A stretch of 64,000 bases of DNA from the NCBI RefSeq assembly GCF_000067165.1, contig NC_010162.1:10175001-10239000 (forward strand), given 5' to 3'. Made by a program: the position numbers and the translations under genes. Under the pieces are notes generated by a model. That model did no database searches, was not told the DNA's origin, and saw nothing but the letters and a program-made list of their open reading frames with translations. Shown piece by piece: positions 25,759-35,845 of the stretch. Every line of letters begins with the position of its first letter. Position 1 is the first letter of the stretch. This DNA comes from Sorangium cellulosum So ce56. GTDB taxonomy: Bacteria > Myxococcota_A > Polyangia > Polyangiales > Polyangiaceae.

Positions 25759-28437
25759 GTGACGACGGACTCCACACGCCCGAAGCTGAGGTCGCCCGCC
25801 GAGCTCCGGCGCTCGATGGGCGCCGCGGCGCGGAGCCGCCCAGGAGGCGCCGCACCACCGCTCGCCGAGCGCGTGATCCCGTGGCTGCTCGGGGCCATCG
25901 TCGCCGGGTCCGTGCTCGCCATCGGCGCTGTCCATACACCGACGCTGGCCCTCGTGTCCGCGGTCGTGGCGATCGCCGCCGCGCTCTCGCTCCGCGCCAG
26001 CGCGCTCGCCGGCGAGCCGTCTCCCGTGAAGGCGCTGCCGGCGCTCACGCTGCTCGGCTTGACCGCGTATACGCTGCTGCAGGCCGCGCCGCTGCCGCTC
26101 GCGTGGCTCGAGCGGCTCTCGCCGGCGAGCGCCGACATCTGGTCGCGCTCCCTGATGCCGCTCGGCGAAGCGGCGCCGCGGTACGCCAGCGTCTCGCTCG
26201 ATCCCGGCGCCACGCTGGTGGAGGCCGTGAAATGGCTGACCTATACCGGCGTCTTCATCACGGCTGCGTTCGTCGGTGCGCGGCGCGGCGCGAAGCTCGG
26301 GATCACCCTGGTCTTCGGCAGCGCGTTCCTCGCCGCGCTCACGACGATCGCCCACGGGCTGCTCGGCGCGACGACCGTCTTCGGCCTGTATCAACCGCGG
26401 TTCTCGGTGGCGTCATGGCACGTCGGGCCGCTGCTCAACCCGAACAACCTCGCCGGTTACCTGAACCTCGGCATCCTCTCGGGGGTCGGGCTGCTGCTCA
26501 CGAGCAGGCCGCTCCTGCCGCCCTGGGTCGCCGGCGTCGGGCTCACCACGATCGTCGGGGTCGGCATCATCGCGTCGTCTCGCGGAGGGCTGCTCGTGCT
26601 GCCGCTCGGCCTCGCCCTCTTCGCGTTGCTCTCGCGGCGGCGGCGCGGCAGGCACCGCTCCGGCCCCCGCGGCCGGGGCGCGGCGGCGTGGCTGTTGAGC
26701 GTGGCCATCGGCGGCGGCGCGCTGCTGGCCGCGCTCGCCGCGACGAACCGCACGCTCGCGGAGATGGCGGACGACAACCTCGACAAGCTGTCGCTCTTTC
26801 GCTCGACGCTCCCGCTGCTCGCGGATCACTGGCTCCTCGGCATCGGGCGCGGCGCGTTCGAGACGGTGTTCCCCGCGTACCGACAGTCGCCGGGGAACAT
26901 CGTGTTCACACACGCCGAGAACGTCGTGATCCAGTGGGCCGCGGAGTGGGGTGCTCCGGTCGCGGCGGCCTCGCTCGTCGCGCTCGGCGTCGCGTTTCGC
27001 CCGGGCAAGATCGCCTTGCGCGCGAGCACGGCGGCGCTGGGCGCCTGGGTCGGCTGCGCGGTGCTCGTCCTCCAGAACCTGTTCGATCTCGGGCTCGAGG
27101 TGCCAGGCGTCAGCATCGCTCTCGCGGCGACCCTGGGCTCGCTCTGGGGTGAGGCCCATGGCGAGCGGCCACGGCACGAGGCTCCGGCAGGGGCGCCCGG
27201 CCCGGAGCGGCGGCGGCCGTGGCAGGCGGCGGCTTGCGCCGCGGCCTCCGCGCTCGCGCTCGTCTCCCTGATGGTGCGCTTCGGCTGGCGCGACGTCGAC
27301 CACGACCGCCGATCGCTGCGCGCGCAGAGCGACGCCGGCGCGGCGAGCGGCGCCGGCTGGCCACGCTTCCGCGAAGAGCTCCGCGCGGCGATCCTCCGCC
27401 ACCCCGCGGAGCCGTACTTCCCGCTGCTCGGCGCGGTCGCCGCGCTCCGGGGCAGCGGCGAGAGCCCCATCCCATGGCTCCAGCGCACGCTCGAGCGCTC
27501 ACGCCGCCACGGGCGCGCCCACCTCCTGCTCGCGGAGGTGCTCGCGTCCCGCGGCGCCAAGGAGCAGGCGCTCCTGAGCCTGCGGCTCGCCGTGGAGGAC
27601 GACCCCGGCGTGACCGACACGGCCGCGGTGCTCGCCCGGCAGTGGACCCACACGTGGGAGGAGCTGCTGCGGGCCGTGCCGGAAGGCAAGGCCGGGGTCG
27701 AGGTGCTCGAGCGCATGGCCACCGCGGGCGACCGCCGGCAAGAGGTCGACCTGCGCCTGCGCTGCGCGGAGGAGGCGATCGCGCGCGACCGCGCGCGGGT
27801 CGGCGCGCACTGGGCCGCCGGCGATGCGCTGCTCGCGATGCTGGAGGCCCCGGGCTCCGCCCGCTGCGGCGGTGACGACGGGCGGAGGGCCGCCTGCGAG
27901 CGGGAGATCGAGGCGCACGCGGCGGCGGTGCAGGGCCTCGACGACGACTCGTTCTTCGCGGTCCAGCTGAGGGCGCGGCTCCTCCTCCTGGGCAAGAAGA
28001 GCGCGGAGGCGGAGCAGCTGCTCTCGGGGAGCTGCGAGCGGCTGGACAACCGGGCCGGCTGTCTTCGCCTGCGGGTCGTCGCGGCGGCGCAGATGGCCTC
28101 GTCCGAGAAGCTCCTCCCCGCGCTCCGCGAGCTGCTCTCCGCGTCGTGCACGACGCTCGCGGCGTGCGCGGCGACGTCGACCTGGGCCGGCGACCTGCTC
28201 GCGGCGCGTGAAGATTATCCGTCGGCCGTGACCTACTACGCGCGGGCAGCGCAGGACGAGCCGACCGAGGAGCGCCTCCTCAAGCTGGCCGACGCCGCCA
28301 GCCGCGCGGGCGCGCACATCGAGGCGTCGAAGGCGCTGGAGCGCCTGCTGCAGCGGCGCGGGGGGCAGGACCCTGCGCTGCGCAAGCGGGTCCTCGAGGA
28401 GAAGGCGAAGGCGCTGGCGCCTTCGCTCAGCCCGTAG
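25759..28437 (+). CDS. O-antigen ligase/polymerase-like membrane protein with TPR-like C-terminal domain
   Basis: An 892-residue protein. Residues about 40-475 form a polytopic membrane domain of the O-antigen ligase/Wzy superfamily, with the loop LNPNNLAGYLNLGIL and the large periplasmic segment containing HAENVVIQWAAEWG, typical of the Wzy_C region. Residues about 520-890 are soluble, helical and built of TPR-like repeats (RAHLLLAEVLASRGAKEQALLSLRLA; YPSAVTYYARAAQDEPTEERLLKLADAA), rich in cysteine. Such enzymes polymerise or transfer lipid-linked glycans in the periplasm, and the TPR part could bind partners or glycan. It starts at a GTG and is followed 58 bases later by a flippase gene. 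A second polymerase lies at 35846, so one may act as polymerase and the other as ligase. Confidence 0.85.
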   Translation: MTTDSTRPKLRSPAELRRSMGAAARSRPGGAAPPLAERVIPWLLGAIVAGSVLAIGAVHTPTLALVSAVVAIAAALSLRASALAGEPSPVKALPALTLLGLTAYTLLQAAPLPLAWLERLSPASADIWSRSLMPLGEAAPRYASVSLDPGATLVEAVKWLTYTGVFITAAFVGARRGAKLGITLVFGSAFLAALTTIAHGLLGATTVFGLYQPRFSVASWHVGPLLNPNNLAGYLNLGILSGVGLLLTSRPLLPPWVAGVGLTTIVGVGIIASSRGGLLVLPLGLALFALLSRRRRGRHRSGPRGRGAAAWLLSVAIGGGALLAALAATNRTLAEMADDNLDKLSLFRSTLPLLADHWLLGIGRGAFETVFPAYRQSPGNIVFTHAENVVIQWAAEWGAPVAAASLVALGVAFRPGKIALRASTAALGAWVGCAVLVLQNLFDLGLEVPGVSIALAATLGSLWGEAHGERPRHEAPAGAPGPERRRPWQAAACAAASALALVSLMVRFGWRDVDHDRRSLRAQSDAGAASGAGWPRFREELRAAILRHPAEPYFPLLGAVAALRGSGESPIPWLQRTLERSRRHGRAHLLLAEVLASRGAKEQALLSLRLAVEDDPGVTDTAAVLARQWTHTWEELLRAVPEGKAGVEVLERMATAGDRRQEVDLRLRCAEEAIARDRARVGAHWAAGDALLAMLEAPGSARCGGDDGRRAACEREIEAHAAAVQGLDDDSFFAVQLRARLLLLGKKSAEAEQLLSGSCERLDNRAGCLRLRVVAAAQMASSEKLLPALRELLSASCTTLAACAATSTWAGDLLAAREDYPSAVTYYARAAQDEPTEERLLKLADAASRAGAHIEASKALERLLQRRGGQDPALRKRVLEEKAKALAPSLSP

Positions 28438-28495
28438 GTAGATTGCGCACGATCGTGGCCATCTTCGCCTTCCTCCCTCTCCTTCGAATCGCCCT

Positions 28496-29758
28496 GTGAA
28501 GCTGTCGTCGTTGCTGCGCGCTGGGATGCACGGCGGCGCGGGGGTCGCCTTCGCGGTCATCCTGCCTCGCGCCGTCTCGCTCGCGGCCCAGTGGGTGCTC
28601 GCGCTGTCCGCCGACCCCGCGGCGCTCGCCGCGCTCGCCAACTACACGTCGCGCGGGATGGTCGTCGTCGCCCTGGTCTCCGCCGGCCTCGCGCCGACCC
28701 TCGCGCGCCGGGCGCGCGCCTTCGCGACCAGGGGGGGCCGCGCGCTCGTGGGCGGCGCCCTCGCGCTCGTCGCCGTGTTCGCCTTCAGCTGCACGCTCGC
28801 CCATGAGCTGACCACCGGGCTGGGCGGGACGGCGGGTTTGGTCACCGCCCTCTTCAGCGCGTGCTCGCTGCTCGCCGCCGCCTCGCCGAGCATCTGGCCG
28901 AGCTGGCAGCTCCAGGGGCGGTATCTGCACGCGCTCGCGGTGCTCCTCGTTTTCTCCCCGGGCGCGTCCATGCTGGCCGCGCTTGCGGGGCGCCCCGATG
29001 CCGTCGCCGTCGCGATCGGGATCGCCGGCGCCTCGCCCGCGCTGCTCCTCCTGCGCCCGACCCGGCTCCGGCGCGCCGCGCGTTACGCGATGCTCGTCGT
29101 CCGGCGCGCGGTCCCGTACTCCATCGCGAACTTCGCGACCGTCATCGTTTACCCGATCTCGCTCAGCGCCAACCTGAAGCTCATCGGCGACCATCGCGTG
29201 GGGCAGCAGGTGCTCTACTGGTCGTTCGCCGCGGTGCTCTCCCAGGCGTCGCAGGCGTTCGCTGCGCGCGCGGTCGCGGGCGCGAGCAGGTCGGGAGACG
29301 AGGCGACCTGGCAGGCGCGCGCCGTGCGCGCCTGGCTGCCTCCGGCCGCCCTGCTCTCGCTCCTCGGCGCGGCCATCTATGTGATCTTCACGGTCCGGAT
29401 CCCCGGCCTGCCGCACTCGGGCGCCGCGCGCGACGCCATGACGATGACGATGCTGGTCTCTGCGGTGGCCCCGCTCGTCACGGACGCCATGTGCATTTAC
29501 TTCTCCGGCCCGGGTTCGCGCCGCGTGCTCGCGGCGGGCAGCGTGCTGAGCAGCGCGTGCGTGGCCGGATGGCTCCTGCTGGCGCCGGCGCCCCTGGTCC
29601 GCCATTTCGGTGTGTTCGGCCCCTCGGTGCTCGTCGGCGTGGCGCGCCTCGCCTTCGTGATCGACGCGCCTGTGCGGCGGTACACGCTCGGCGCGATGCT
29701 CCTGCTGATCGCAGCGTTCGCGCTCACGCTGGCGCTCGGCGGGGGCGTGAGCTTCTAG
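28496..29758 (+). CDS. Wzx-like polysaccharide flippase
   Basis: A 420-residue polytopic membrane protein with about twelve hydrophobic segments and basic loops, in the pattern of the MOP/Wzx flippase superfamily that moves undecaprenyl-linked repeat units across the inner membrane. The middle of the protein (PYSIANFATVIVYPISLSANLKLIG) resembles the second-half start of these transporters. The assignment rests on topology and context (between a ligase/polymerase and the Wzc-type gene), not on a sharp motif. It starts at a GTG, 58 bases after the upstream gene. Its TAG stop overlaps the TAG stop of the convergent gene in a CTAG (29755-29758). Confidence 0.75.
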   Translation: MKLSSLLRAGMHGGAGVAFAVILPRAVSLAAQWVLALSADPAALAALANYTSRGMVVVALVSAGLAPTLARRARAFATRGGRALVGGALALVAVFAFSCTLAHELTTGLGGTAGLVTALFSACSLLAAASPSIWPSWQLQGRYLHALAVLLVFSPGASMLAALAGRPDAVAVAIGIAGASPALLLLRPTRLRRAARYAMLVVRRAVPYSIANFATVIVYPISLSANLKLIGDHRVGQQVLYWSFAAVLSQASQAFAARAVAGASRSGDEATWQARAVRAWLPPAALLSLLGAAIYVIFTVRIPGLPHSGAARDAMTMTMLVSAVAPLVTDAMCIYFSGPGSRRVLAAGSVLSSACVAGWLLLAPAPLVRHFGVFGPSVLVGVARLAFVIDAPVRRYTLGAMLLLIAAFALTLALGGGVSF

Positions 29759-32700
29759 CGCGCCGGCCGCGCGTCGCGCGGCCAGCGCCCGCGAGGTGCC
29801 CTGATCGCGCGGCGGCTCGGCGGCGCGCTCGCCGTCCCGCGGGCCCTGCCGAGGGCGACGAGCGCCAGGGCGATAGCGCCGAGGCCGGCCGCCCACGAGG
29901 CCGGACGCTGCCCAGGCGCCTCGGTGCACACGCAACCACGGCCGTACAGGAGCGTGTCGTCCCATCCGGCCGCGCCGGCTCCGCCATAACCCGCGCTGCC
30001 GATGCCCCCTGCCCCGCCGTCGCCGCCCCCCCCTGCGCCGCCGCCGGCGCCTCCGGCTCCGCCGCCGGCGCCTCCGGCTCCACCGCCGCCAGCGCCTCCG
30101 GCTCCACCGCCGCCTCCCCCTTCGCCCTGCGGCATCCTCACGATCACGCCGTCCGACCCCCGGTCCGGCGAGAGCCCGGCGGCAGAGACCGCGCGCACGC
30201 CGACGTAGTACTTCGCCCCGTCGAGGAGCGGCAGCCCGCCGACCGAGGCTTCGACGACATCGCCCACGTCCTGCCAAGCGGGCGAGCTCAGGTAATCGCC
30301 TTGCCCGCCCACGACCGTCACCTGATACGACGTCGCGCCCTCGACCTTCGACCACCTCATGTGGAGCGTGTCCCTGGTCTCGATCTCGTCGATGTCCTCG
30401 CCCTGCTCGCCGCTGCCCGGATCGACATCCCAGACGAACTCGGGTGCCGGCAGGATCTCGTGTCGCATGTTGTAGAGGTAGCCATCTGCCACGCTCACGA
30501 GGATGTCGTCGTGGCCGTCACCGTCGGTGTCCGCGAGGCTCGGTGAGCCGACGGGGCTGCCGAAAGCATAAGACCACACGAGGCGCGCCGAACACGCGTC
30601 GACCGCATAAAGAAAGCCGTTCGTGGAGCCGACGAGGGCGGTCGGACCGGCGGACGCGCGCCCGGTCAGGTTCCGCGAGATCGCCACATCGCCGAGCTGG
30701 CCCATCGGGGCGCCCGCCTGTGCTGCGGCGCCCTCCGCGTCGAACGCGCCGTCGCCCGCGAGGACGATGAAGCTCGATTGCCCCCCGCTGGCGGCGTCCA
30801 GCACGGAGAACGTCAGCCGCGCCGGATTCATGAACGACCCCTCGACGAGGACGGTCTTGCCGTCACAGCTGGCGATCGCGCCGTGCGGGTAGGGACGGAT
30901 GTCCTCCACGCCCCTCCACAGCGCGGCGCTCAGGTCGTGCGGCAGCGCCCGCGCGGGGGCATACCCCCCCTGCAGGGTCATCTCGAGCCGATGATCTCCC
31001 GACACATCGGCGAGGATGGGCATGAAATAGAGCAGCGTCTCCGGGTTCTCGCCGAGGGGGCTGCCGTTCCGACCCGAGAGCACCTTGGCCCTGTTGATCG
31101 CGACCGCCACGTCCTCCGCGCCGTCTCCGTTCCAGTCGGCGATCGCGACGGCCTGGGTGCCGGCGGAGGCGTCGATACGGTGTTTCCACCGCTCTCCGCC
31201 GCCCCCATCGATCGCGACGACCTCGGTGCGCAGGCTCGGATCCACCGTGACCGCCACGAGCTCGCGCGCGCCGTCTCCGTCGAGATCCCCGTGCAGCACG
31301 TCCCACGCGGGGGGCTTCTCGAGCGGAGTTTCGCTCGTTTGCCTGCCGTTCGCGTCGAGCGTCGCGACGGCGTACTTCACCGGGTCGGTGAGCGGGTGCA
31401 GCCGCCTGAAGCACGCGAGCGTCGCGGGCGAGCTCCCCTCGGCGGGGGCGATGGACGCGCCGAACGCGTCCCTCACGCGCCAGGCGGCCTTGGCCGGCGC
31501 CACATTGCTCGCGCCGTCGGACGCGACCCGGACGAGGTCGCCCCGGCTGTCGACGACCACGACGCTGGCGGCGGCGTCCTCCGGAGAGAACCTCGCGGCG
31601 AGCGGGGCGCGGCCGAAATTGACGAAGGCGCCCGGGCCTGTGTAGAAGCCGCCGACGCGCATCCCGGGCAGGACGTCGCGCCCCTCCCGCACGAGGTTCA
31701 AGGGCTCGAACGACGCGTCGAGCAGCGTGAGGAACCCATCGGCCCGGGAGACCACCAGCCGCGGCCACGACGGAGCGCTCGCGACGGGCAGCTCGAGCGC
31801 CGCGATGCCGCTTCCGGGCTCGACGGAGTAGACGGCCGCGACCGTCGTCCCGCCCCCCTGCATATCCACCGCGGTGAGCGCCACGGGCTCCGACGTCGAC
31901 TCGAGCACGAGCTCGCCGCGTCCGTCGCCCGTGAGATCCGGAGTCACCAGCGAGAAGGCGAGGTTCGTGCTGCGGGATCTCGCCCAGTCGACCCGCGTGC
32001 GCACCCGCTCGCCGTCCAGCGACCAGAGCCGCTCCAGCGAGCCTCCGGCGGCGCGGCTGAACCGGTACGCCGACACGCGCTCTTCGCGCGATGTGACGAT
32101 CCATTGCTCGGAGCCCGCGTCTCCCTGGACCGCGCCCTGCGCTATCGCGTCGGGAATGGTGGCGAGCACGGCGCCCGTGGCGGCATCGAGCACGAAAGAC
32201 GTCCAGGTTTCGCCCACCTTGCCGCTCGCCAGCACCTCGAGCGCGCCGTCGCCGTCGAGATCCCACGCGAGGCGCGTCGGGGCGCGGGCGTCGCCGCCGT
32301 CATTGGGGCTGAGGGTCTTTCGCCAGACCACGGCGAGCGACGGGCTCTCGTCCGGCCTGTACGCGAGCAGGGTGACCTCGCGCGCGCCCTGGTTGCCGCG
32401 GACCCGATTCTGGAAGCAGAGCGCGTGCTGACCGGGGCTCGCCCGATCGCCCATGGTCACCGCCTCGCAGACGGCCGCACCGAGATGGACGCCGATGCTG
32501 GCCGACTCCGCGAAGACGTCCCCCGATCCCGAGACGAGGAATAGCTGGTCATAAGAGGACACGAGGAGATCGTCCGCGCCGTCTCCGTTCCAGTCGCCCA
32601 CCGTGTCGATCGTCGCGTTGCAATGCACGCGCCGCGGAGGAGGAGGCAACCGCTCGACAGCGCCGAACCCCCTCGCGAAGCTGTAGATGACACCCGGGCT

Positions 32701-33255
32701 GTCCGTGCGCACGGTGCAACAGCCACACTCGTCCAGGAAGAGATCGAGATGACCGTCGCCATTGAAATCGGCGAGGCGCGCGGCCCCGAGCGTCCCGAGC
32801 TCCGAGGCGTCCTCGCGCCACAGGATGGCTCCGCTCGATCCATCGATGACCGCCGCGCCCGCGCCGCTCAGCGCGACGATCTCGAGCCGCCCGTCTCCGT
32901 CGAGATCGTCGACGGAGTGCAGCGTCTGCAATCCCAGCGATGGGGTGCTCCAGCGGACGAATCCCAGCGGATCGGAGAGGACGACGCGGCCGCCGGACAC
33001 AAAGAGCAGGTCGATATCGCCGTCCTGGTTCGTATCCCCTGCGAGCACCCGGCCTGTCGCGAGGACACCGCCGAGGTACGCCCGCCAGTAGGGCGCCGGC
33101 TTCACGATATTGCTCGTGGACGACGTGGCGCCCGTGCGCTGCGCGTCGTGACGGGCAGATGGCCAGTCGGCGAAGGCCGAGGCTCCATCGAGGAGGAGCG
33201 CAGAGCAAACCGCGCTCGCGACCGCGCCGCGCGCCATGAAGGACGATCGTTCCAT
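29755..33255 (-). CDS. Large FG-GAP/VCBS beta-propeller surface protein with MYXO-CTERM-like tail
   Basis: A 1166-residue exported protein. The signal peptide (FMARGAVASAVCSALLLDGASAFA) is followed by many FG-GAP/VCBS repeats recognised by DxDGDGxxD/E calcium-type loops (LDGDGRLEI, FNGDGHLDL, WNGDGADDL, LDGDGALEV, TDGDGHDDI), forming one or more beta-propellers. A fibronectin-III-like domain comes near residue 1040 and a glycine-alanine linker near 1100. The end has a GCVC site, a hydrophobic helix (WAAGLGAIALALVALG) and an arginine-rich tail, the layout of MYXO-CTERM sorting signals. It should be exported and cell-surface sorted. It lies against the flow of the polysaccharide genes, and may bind or organise the exported glycan. 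Confidence 0.87.
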   Translation of the reverse strand: MERSSFMARGAVASAVCSALLLDGASAFADWPSARHDAQRTGATSSTSNIVKPAPYWRAYLGGVLATGRVLAGDTNQDGDIDLLFVSGGRVVLSDPLGFVRWSTPSLGLQTLHSVDDLDGDGRLEIVALSGAGAAVIDGSSGAILWREDASELGTLGAARLADFNGDGHLDLFLDECGCCTVRTDSPGVIYSFARGFGAVERLPPPPRRVHCNATIDTVGDWNGDGADDLLVSSYDQLFLVSGSGDVFAESASIGVHLGAAVCEAVTMGDRASPGQHALCFQNRVRGNQGAREVTLLAYRPDESPSLAVVWRKTLSPNDGGDARAPTRLAWDLDGDGALEVLASGKVGETWTSFVLDAATGAVLATIPDAIAQGAVQGDAGSEQWIVTSREERVSAYRFSRAAGGSLERLWSLDGERVRTRVDWARSRSTNLAFSLVTPDLTGDGRGELVLESTSEPVALTAVDMQGGGTTVAAVYSVEPGSGIAALELPVASAPSWPRLVVSRADGFLTLLDASFEPLNLVREGRDVLPGMRVGGFYTGPGAFVNFGRAPLAARFSPEDAAASVVVVDSRGDLVRVASDGASNVAPAKAAWRVRDAFGASIAPAEGSSPATLACFRRLHPLTDPVKYAVATLDANGRQTSETPLEKPPAWDVLHGDLDGDGARELVAVTVDPSLRTEVVAIDGGGGERWKHRIDASAGTQAVAIADWNGDGAEDVAVAINRAKVLSGRNGSPLGENPETLLYFMPILADVSGDHRLEMTLQGGYAPARALPHDLSAALWRGVEDIRPYPHGAIASCDGKTVLVEGSFMNPARLTFSVLDAASGGQSSFIVLAGDGAFDAEGAAAQAGAPMGQLGDVAISRNLTGRASAGPTALVGSTNGFLYAVDACSARLVWSYAFGSPVGSPSLADTDGDGHDDILVSVADGYLYNMRHEILPAPEFVWDVDPGSGEQGEDIDEIETRDTLHMRWSKVEGATSYQVTVVGGQGDYLSSPAWQDVGDVVEASVGGLPLLDGAKYYVGVRAVSAAGLSPDRGSDGVIVRMPQGEGGGGGGAGGAGGGGAGGAGGGAGGAGGGAGGGGDGGAGGIGSAGYGGAGAAGWDDTLLYGRGCVCTEAPGQRPASWAAGLGAIALALVALGRARGTASAPPSRRAIRAPRGRWPRDARPAR
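30040..30105. repeat. 21-bp tandem repeats encoding the Gly-Ala linker
   Basis: A 21-base unit (GCCGCCGGCGCCTCCGGCTCC type) occurs exactly twice at 30040-30060 and 30061-30081, with a degenerate 24-base third copy to 30105. It encodes the Gly-Ala linker before the sorting tail and is in frame, so linker length can vary. Confidence 0.85.
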
Positions 33256-33402
33256 TCTGACTGCCCGAGCGCGTTTTTCGCTTCCAGACGCGCGGCCGAA
33301 GTGTACTCCATCGGCGCGAGCGTCGCACCGCGCGAGAATGTGCCGCACCTCGCCTCCCCGACGCCAGGCCGCCACGAGGCCGCGCATTTTCACGATGCGC
33401 AC

Positions 33403-33431
33403 ATTATACCACATCGTCCCCCTAGTGAGAA
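33403..33431 (-). promoter_or_regulatory. Promoter of the beta-propeller gene
   Basis: On the minus strand TTCTCA (33426-33431) and a perfect TATAAT (33403-33408) are separated by 17 bases. The start codon at 33255 is about 140 bases downstream. The perfect -10 box is exceptional in DNA of this GC content. Confidence 0.65.
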
Positions 33432-33520
33432 CCCCGGCTTGAATTTTGGAGACGCCGCGGGCACCTTACCCCTCCGCGCGGACCTCTACCCTCCACGAAG
33501 GCGCTTCGAGCGCATGACTT

Positions 33521-35833
33521 ATGGCCGACGAATCCAGAGCCCCCTCCACGACCGCTCTCCGCGACGACACCTCAGGCGAGCGCGCGTTCGACCTCGTCGT
33601 CACCTGGCGAACGGTCAGCAAGCACTGGGCCATCGCGCTGACCACCCTGCTCCTTGTCGCCCTCAGCGTCACGTTCTATACGCTCGGGCAGAAGAAGATC
33701 TATCAATCCGCGGCGACGGTGCAGTTCGATCCGAACCCTCCTCGGCCCCTCGGCCGCGGGGTCGACACCGTGGTCGACATGGGCGCCGGCTCGTACTGGA
33801 ACAACCGCGAGTACTATGAAACCCAGTACAAGGTCATCCGGTCCATCCGCGTGGCGCTGGCGGTCGTCGCCCAGCTCAACCTGCAGAACGATGCCTATTT
33901 TCTGAAGGACCTCCCGAAGGACGCGGCCTCGCCCGGGCCGATGTCCGTGACCCCGGAGGAGGCCGCGGAGATCCTGCGCGAGCGGCTCGTCGTCGAGCCG
34001 GTGAAGGACAGCCGCCTCGCGGTGATCCGCTACAACGACGCGGATCGCGAGCGGGCTCAGCGCATCCTCACCACGTTGATGGACATCTACATCGAGCAGA
34101 ACCTCGATGACGCGCTCGCCTCGACGAACTCAGCGGTCGATTGGCTCCGGGCGCAGCTCGACAAGCTGAAGTACGATCTCGAGACGAGCGAGACGTCGCT
34201 CCACGAATACAAGCTCAGCAAGAACATCCTCGACGTCGATTTCGAGGACAAGACGAACCTGCTGCGCGAGGAGATGAAGCAGATCAACGACGCTCTCACG
34301 TCCGTGCGCACGAAACGTGAAGAGTTCGCGGCCCGGAGCCACGAGCTGTCGAAGCTCGATCCGAACAACCCGCTCGACCTCCCCGCCTCCGAGCTCATCC
34401 AGAGCCCGGTCCTCCAGATGCTGCGCGCGCGCCAGGAGGAGTGCGTCCGTGAGCGCGACGCGCTCATCGGCTCCGGCAAGGGCGAGAACCACCCCGACGT
34501 CCGCGCCGCGACCGAGCGGGTCGCCGCCAACAGGAGCGCGCTGATCGCCGAGATCAAGAACGTTCAGGGCGCCGTCAACCGCGATCTCGCCATCGTGAAG
34601 CGCCAGGAGGGGGGCCTCGTGGGACTGCTCGAGGACGCGAAGAAGCAGGCGTTCGAGCTGAACTCCCTCAAGATCGAGTACGATCGACTCCGCAGGACGA
34701 AGGACAACACAGAGAAGCTGTACCAGCTCGTCCTGGAGCGCACGAAGGAGAGCGATCTCCAGCGAATGCTGCGGGTGAACAACATCCACGTCCTCGATCG
34801 GCCGAACTTCCCGCTCACCGCGCTGCGGCCGCGCGTCGGCGTCAACATCGGGATAGGCATCCTCGCCGGGCTGCTCCTCGGGATCGGCGCCGCGCTGGCG
34901 CGGGCGATGCTCGATCGCACGCTGCGGACGCCGGATGAGGTCGAGCGGGAGCTCGGGCTGCCCTTCCTCGGGCTCCTCCCGGAGTTCGACAAGCGGGACC
35001 AGAAGGAAGCCCAGCGCCGCAGGGCGCGCCACCGCGGCAAGGCCGCGCCGCAGCTGGGCCGGCGCGAGCTCGTCGTGCACGACCAGCCGACGAGCGGGAT
35101 CGCCGAGGCGGCGCGCGCGATCCGGACCAACCTGCTCTTCATGTCGCCCGACCGGCCTTACAAGACGCTCCTCATCGCCAGCGCGGGCCCCAGCGAGGGC
35201 AAGACGACCGTGTGCTGCTGCATTGCGGTCGCCATGGCGCAGGCCGGACAGAAGGTCGTCCTCATCGATTGCGACCTCCGCAAGCCGCGCATCCACCAGA
35301 TCTTCGGCAAGAGCCCGGAGCTCGGCGTCACCAGCGCGCTGCTCGACGACTCCGTGGTGGACGACGAGAGCGCGCTCAAGACCGAGGTCGAAAACCTCTA
35401 CGTCATCCCGGCAGGCCCGATCCCGCCCAACCCGGCGGAGCTGTTGCACAGCGAGCGCTTCCAGGCGCTGCTCCAGAAGCTCCAGCGCCGCTTCGACCGG
35501 GTCATCATCGACAGCCCCCCCATCGTGGCGGTCACCGACGGCGCCGTGCTGTCGACGCTGGTCGACGGCACGGTGCTCGTCGTGCGCGCCTCCGCGACGA
35601 GGCACGACTTCGCGCGCCATGGGATCCGCGCGCTGCTCGACGTCGGCGGCAAGACCGTGGGCGTCGTGCTGAACGCCGTCGATCTGAAGCGCCAAGAGTA
35701 CGGCGTGTACCACTACTATGGCGACAGGAAGGACGGCTATTACCACGCGCCCTCCGAGCCGGCGCCCCCGGGCCCGACGGACGCGCCTGCACCCCCCTCC
35801 CCGCCCCCCTCTCCACCCCCGTTGCCGAACTGA
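33521..35833 (+). CDS. Wzc-type polysaccharide copolymerase/tyrosine kinase
   Basis: A 770-residue inner-membrane protein. It has an N-terminal span (about 37-56), a long periplasmic coiled-coil region typical of the Wzz/PCP-2a domain, a second span (about 444-465) and a cytoplasmic BY-kinase domain. Walker A is ASAGPSEGKTT (about 553-563), Walker A' VVLIDCDLRKP (about 578-588) and Walker B near VIIDSPP. The C-terminal tail has a tyrosine cluster (YGVYHYYGDRKDGYYH) for autophosphorylation and then a proline-rich end. Such proteins control chain length and export of Wzy-made polysaccharide. The ATG at 33521 is 265 bases from the divergent propeller gene. Polymerase, methyltransferase and glycosyltransferase genes follow. 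Confidence 0.94.
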   Translation: MADESRAPSTTALRDDTSGERAFDLVVTWRTVSKHWAIALTTLLLVALSVTFYTLGQKKIYQSAATVQFDPNPPRPLGRGVDTVVDMGAGSYWNNREYYETQYKVIRSIRVALAVVAQLNLQNDAYFLKDLPKDAASPGPMSVTPEEAAEILRERLVVEPVKDSRLAVIRYNDADRERAQRILTTLMDIYIEQNLDDALASTNSAVDWLRAQLDKLKYDLETSETSLHEYKLSKNILDVDFEDKTNLLREEMKQINDALTSVRTKREEFAARSHELSKLDPNNPLDLPASELIQSPVLQMLRARQEECVRERDALIGSGKGENHPDVRAATERVAANRSALIAEIKNVQGAVNRDLAIVKRQEGGLVGLLEDAKKQAFELNSLKIEYDRLRRTKDNTEKLYQLVLERTKESDLQRMLRVNNIHVLDRPNFPLTALRPRVGVNIGIGILAGLLLGIGAALARAMLDRTLRTPDEVERELGLPFLGLLPEFDKRDQKEAQRRRARHRGKAAPQLGRRELVVHDQPTSGIAEAARAIRTNLLFMSPDRPYKTLLIASAGPSEGKTTVCCCIAVAMAQAGQKVVLIDCDLRKPRIHQIFGKSPELGVTSALLDDSVVDDESALKTEVENLYVIPAGPIPPNPAELLHSERFQALLQKLQRRFDRVIIDSPPIVAVTDGAVLSTLVDGTVLVVRASATRHDFARHGIRALLDVGGKTVGVVLNAVDLKRQEYGVYHYYGDRKDGYYHAPSEPAPPGPTDAPAPPSPPPSPPPLPN

Positions 35834-35845
35834 GGAGCGCCGCCG

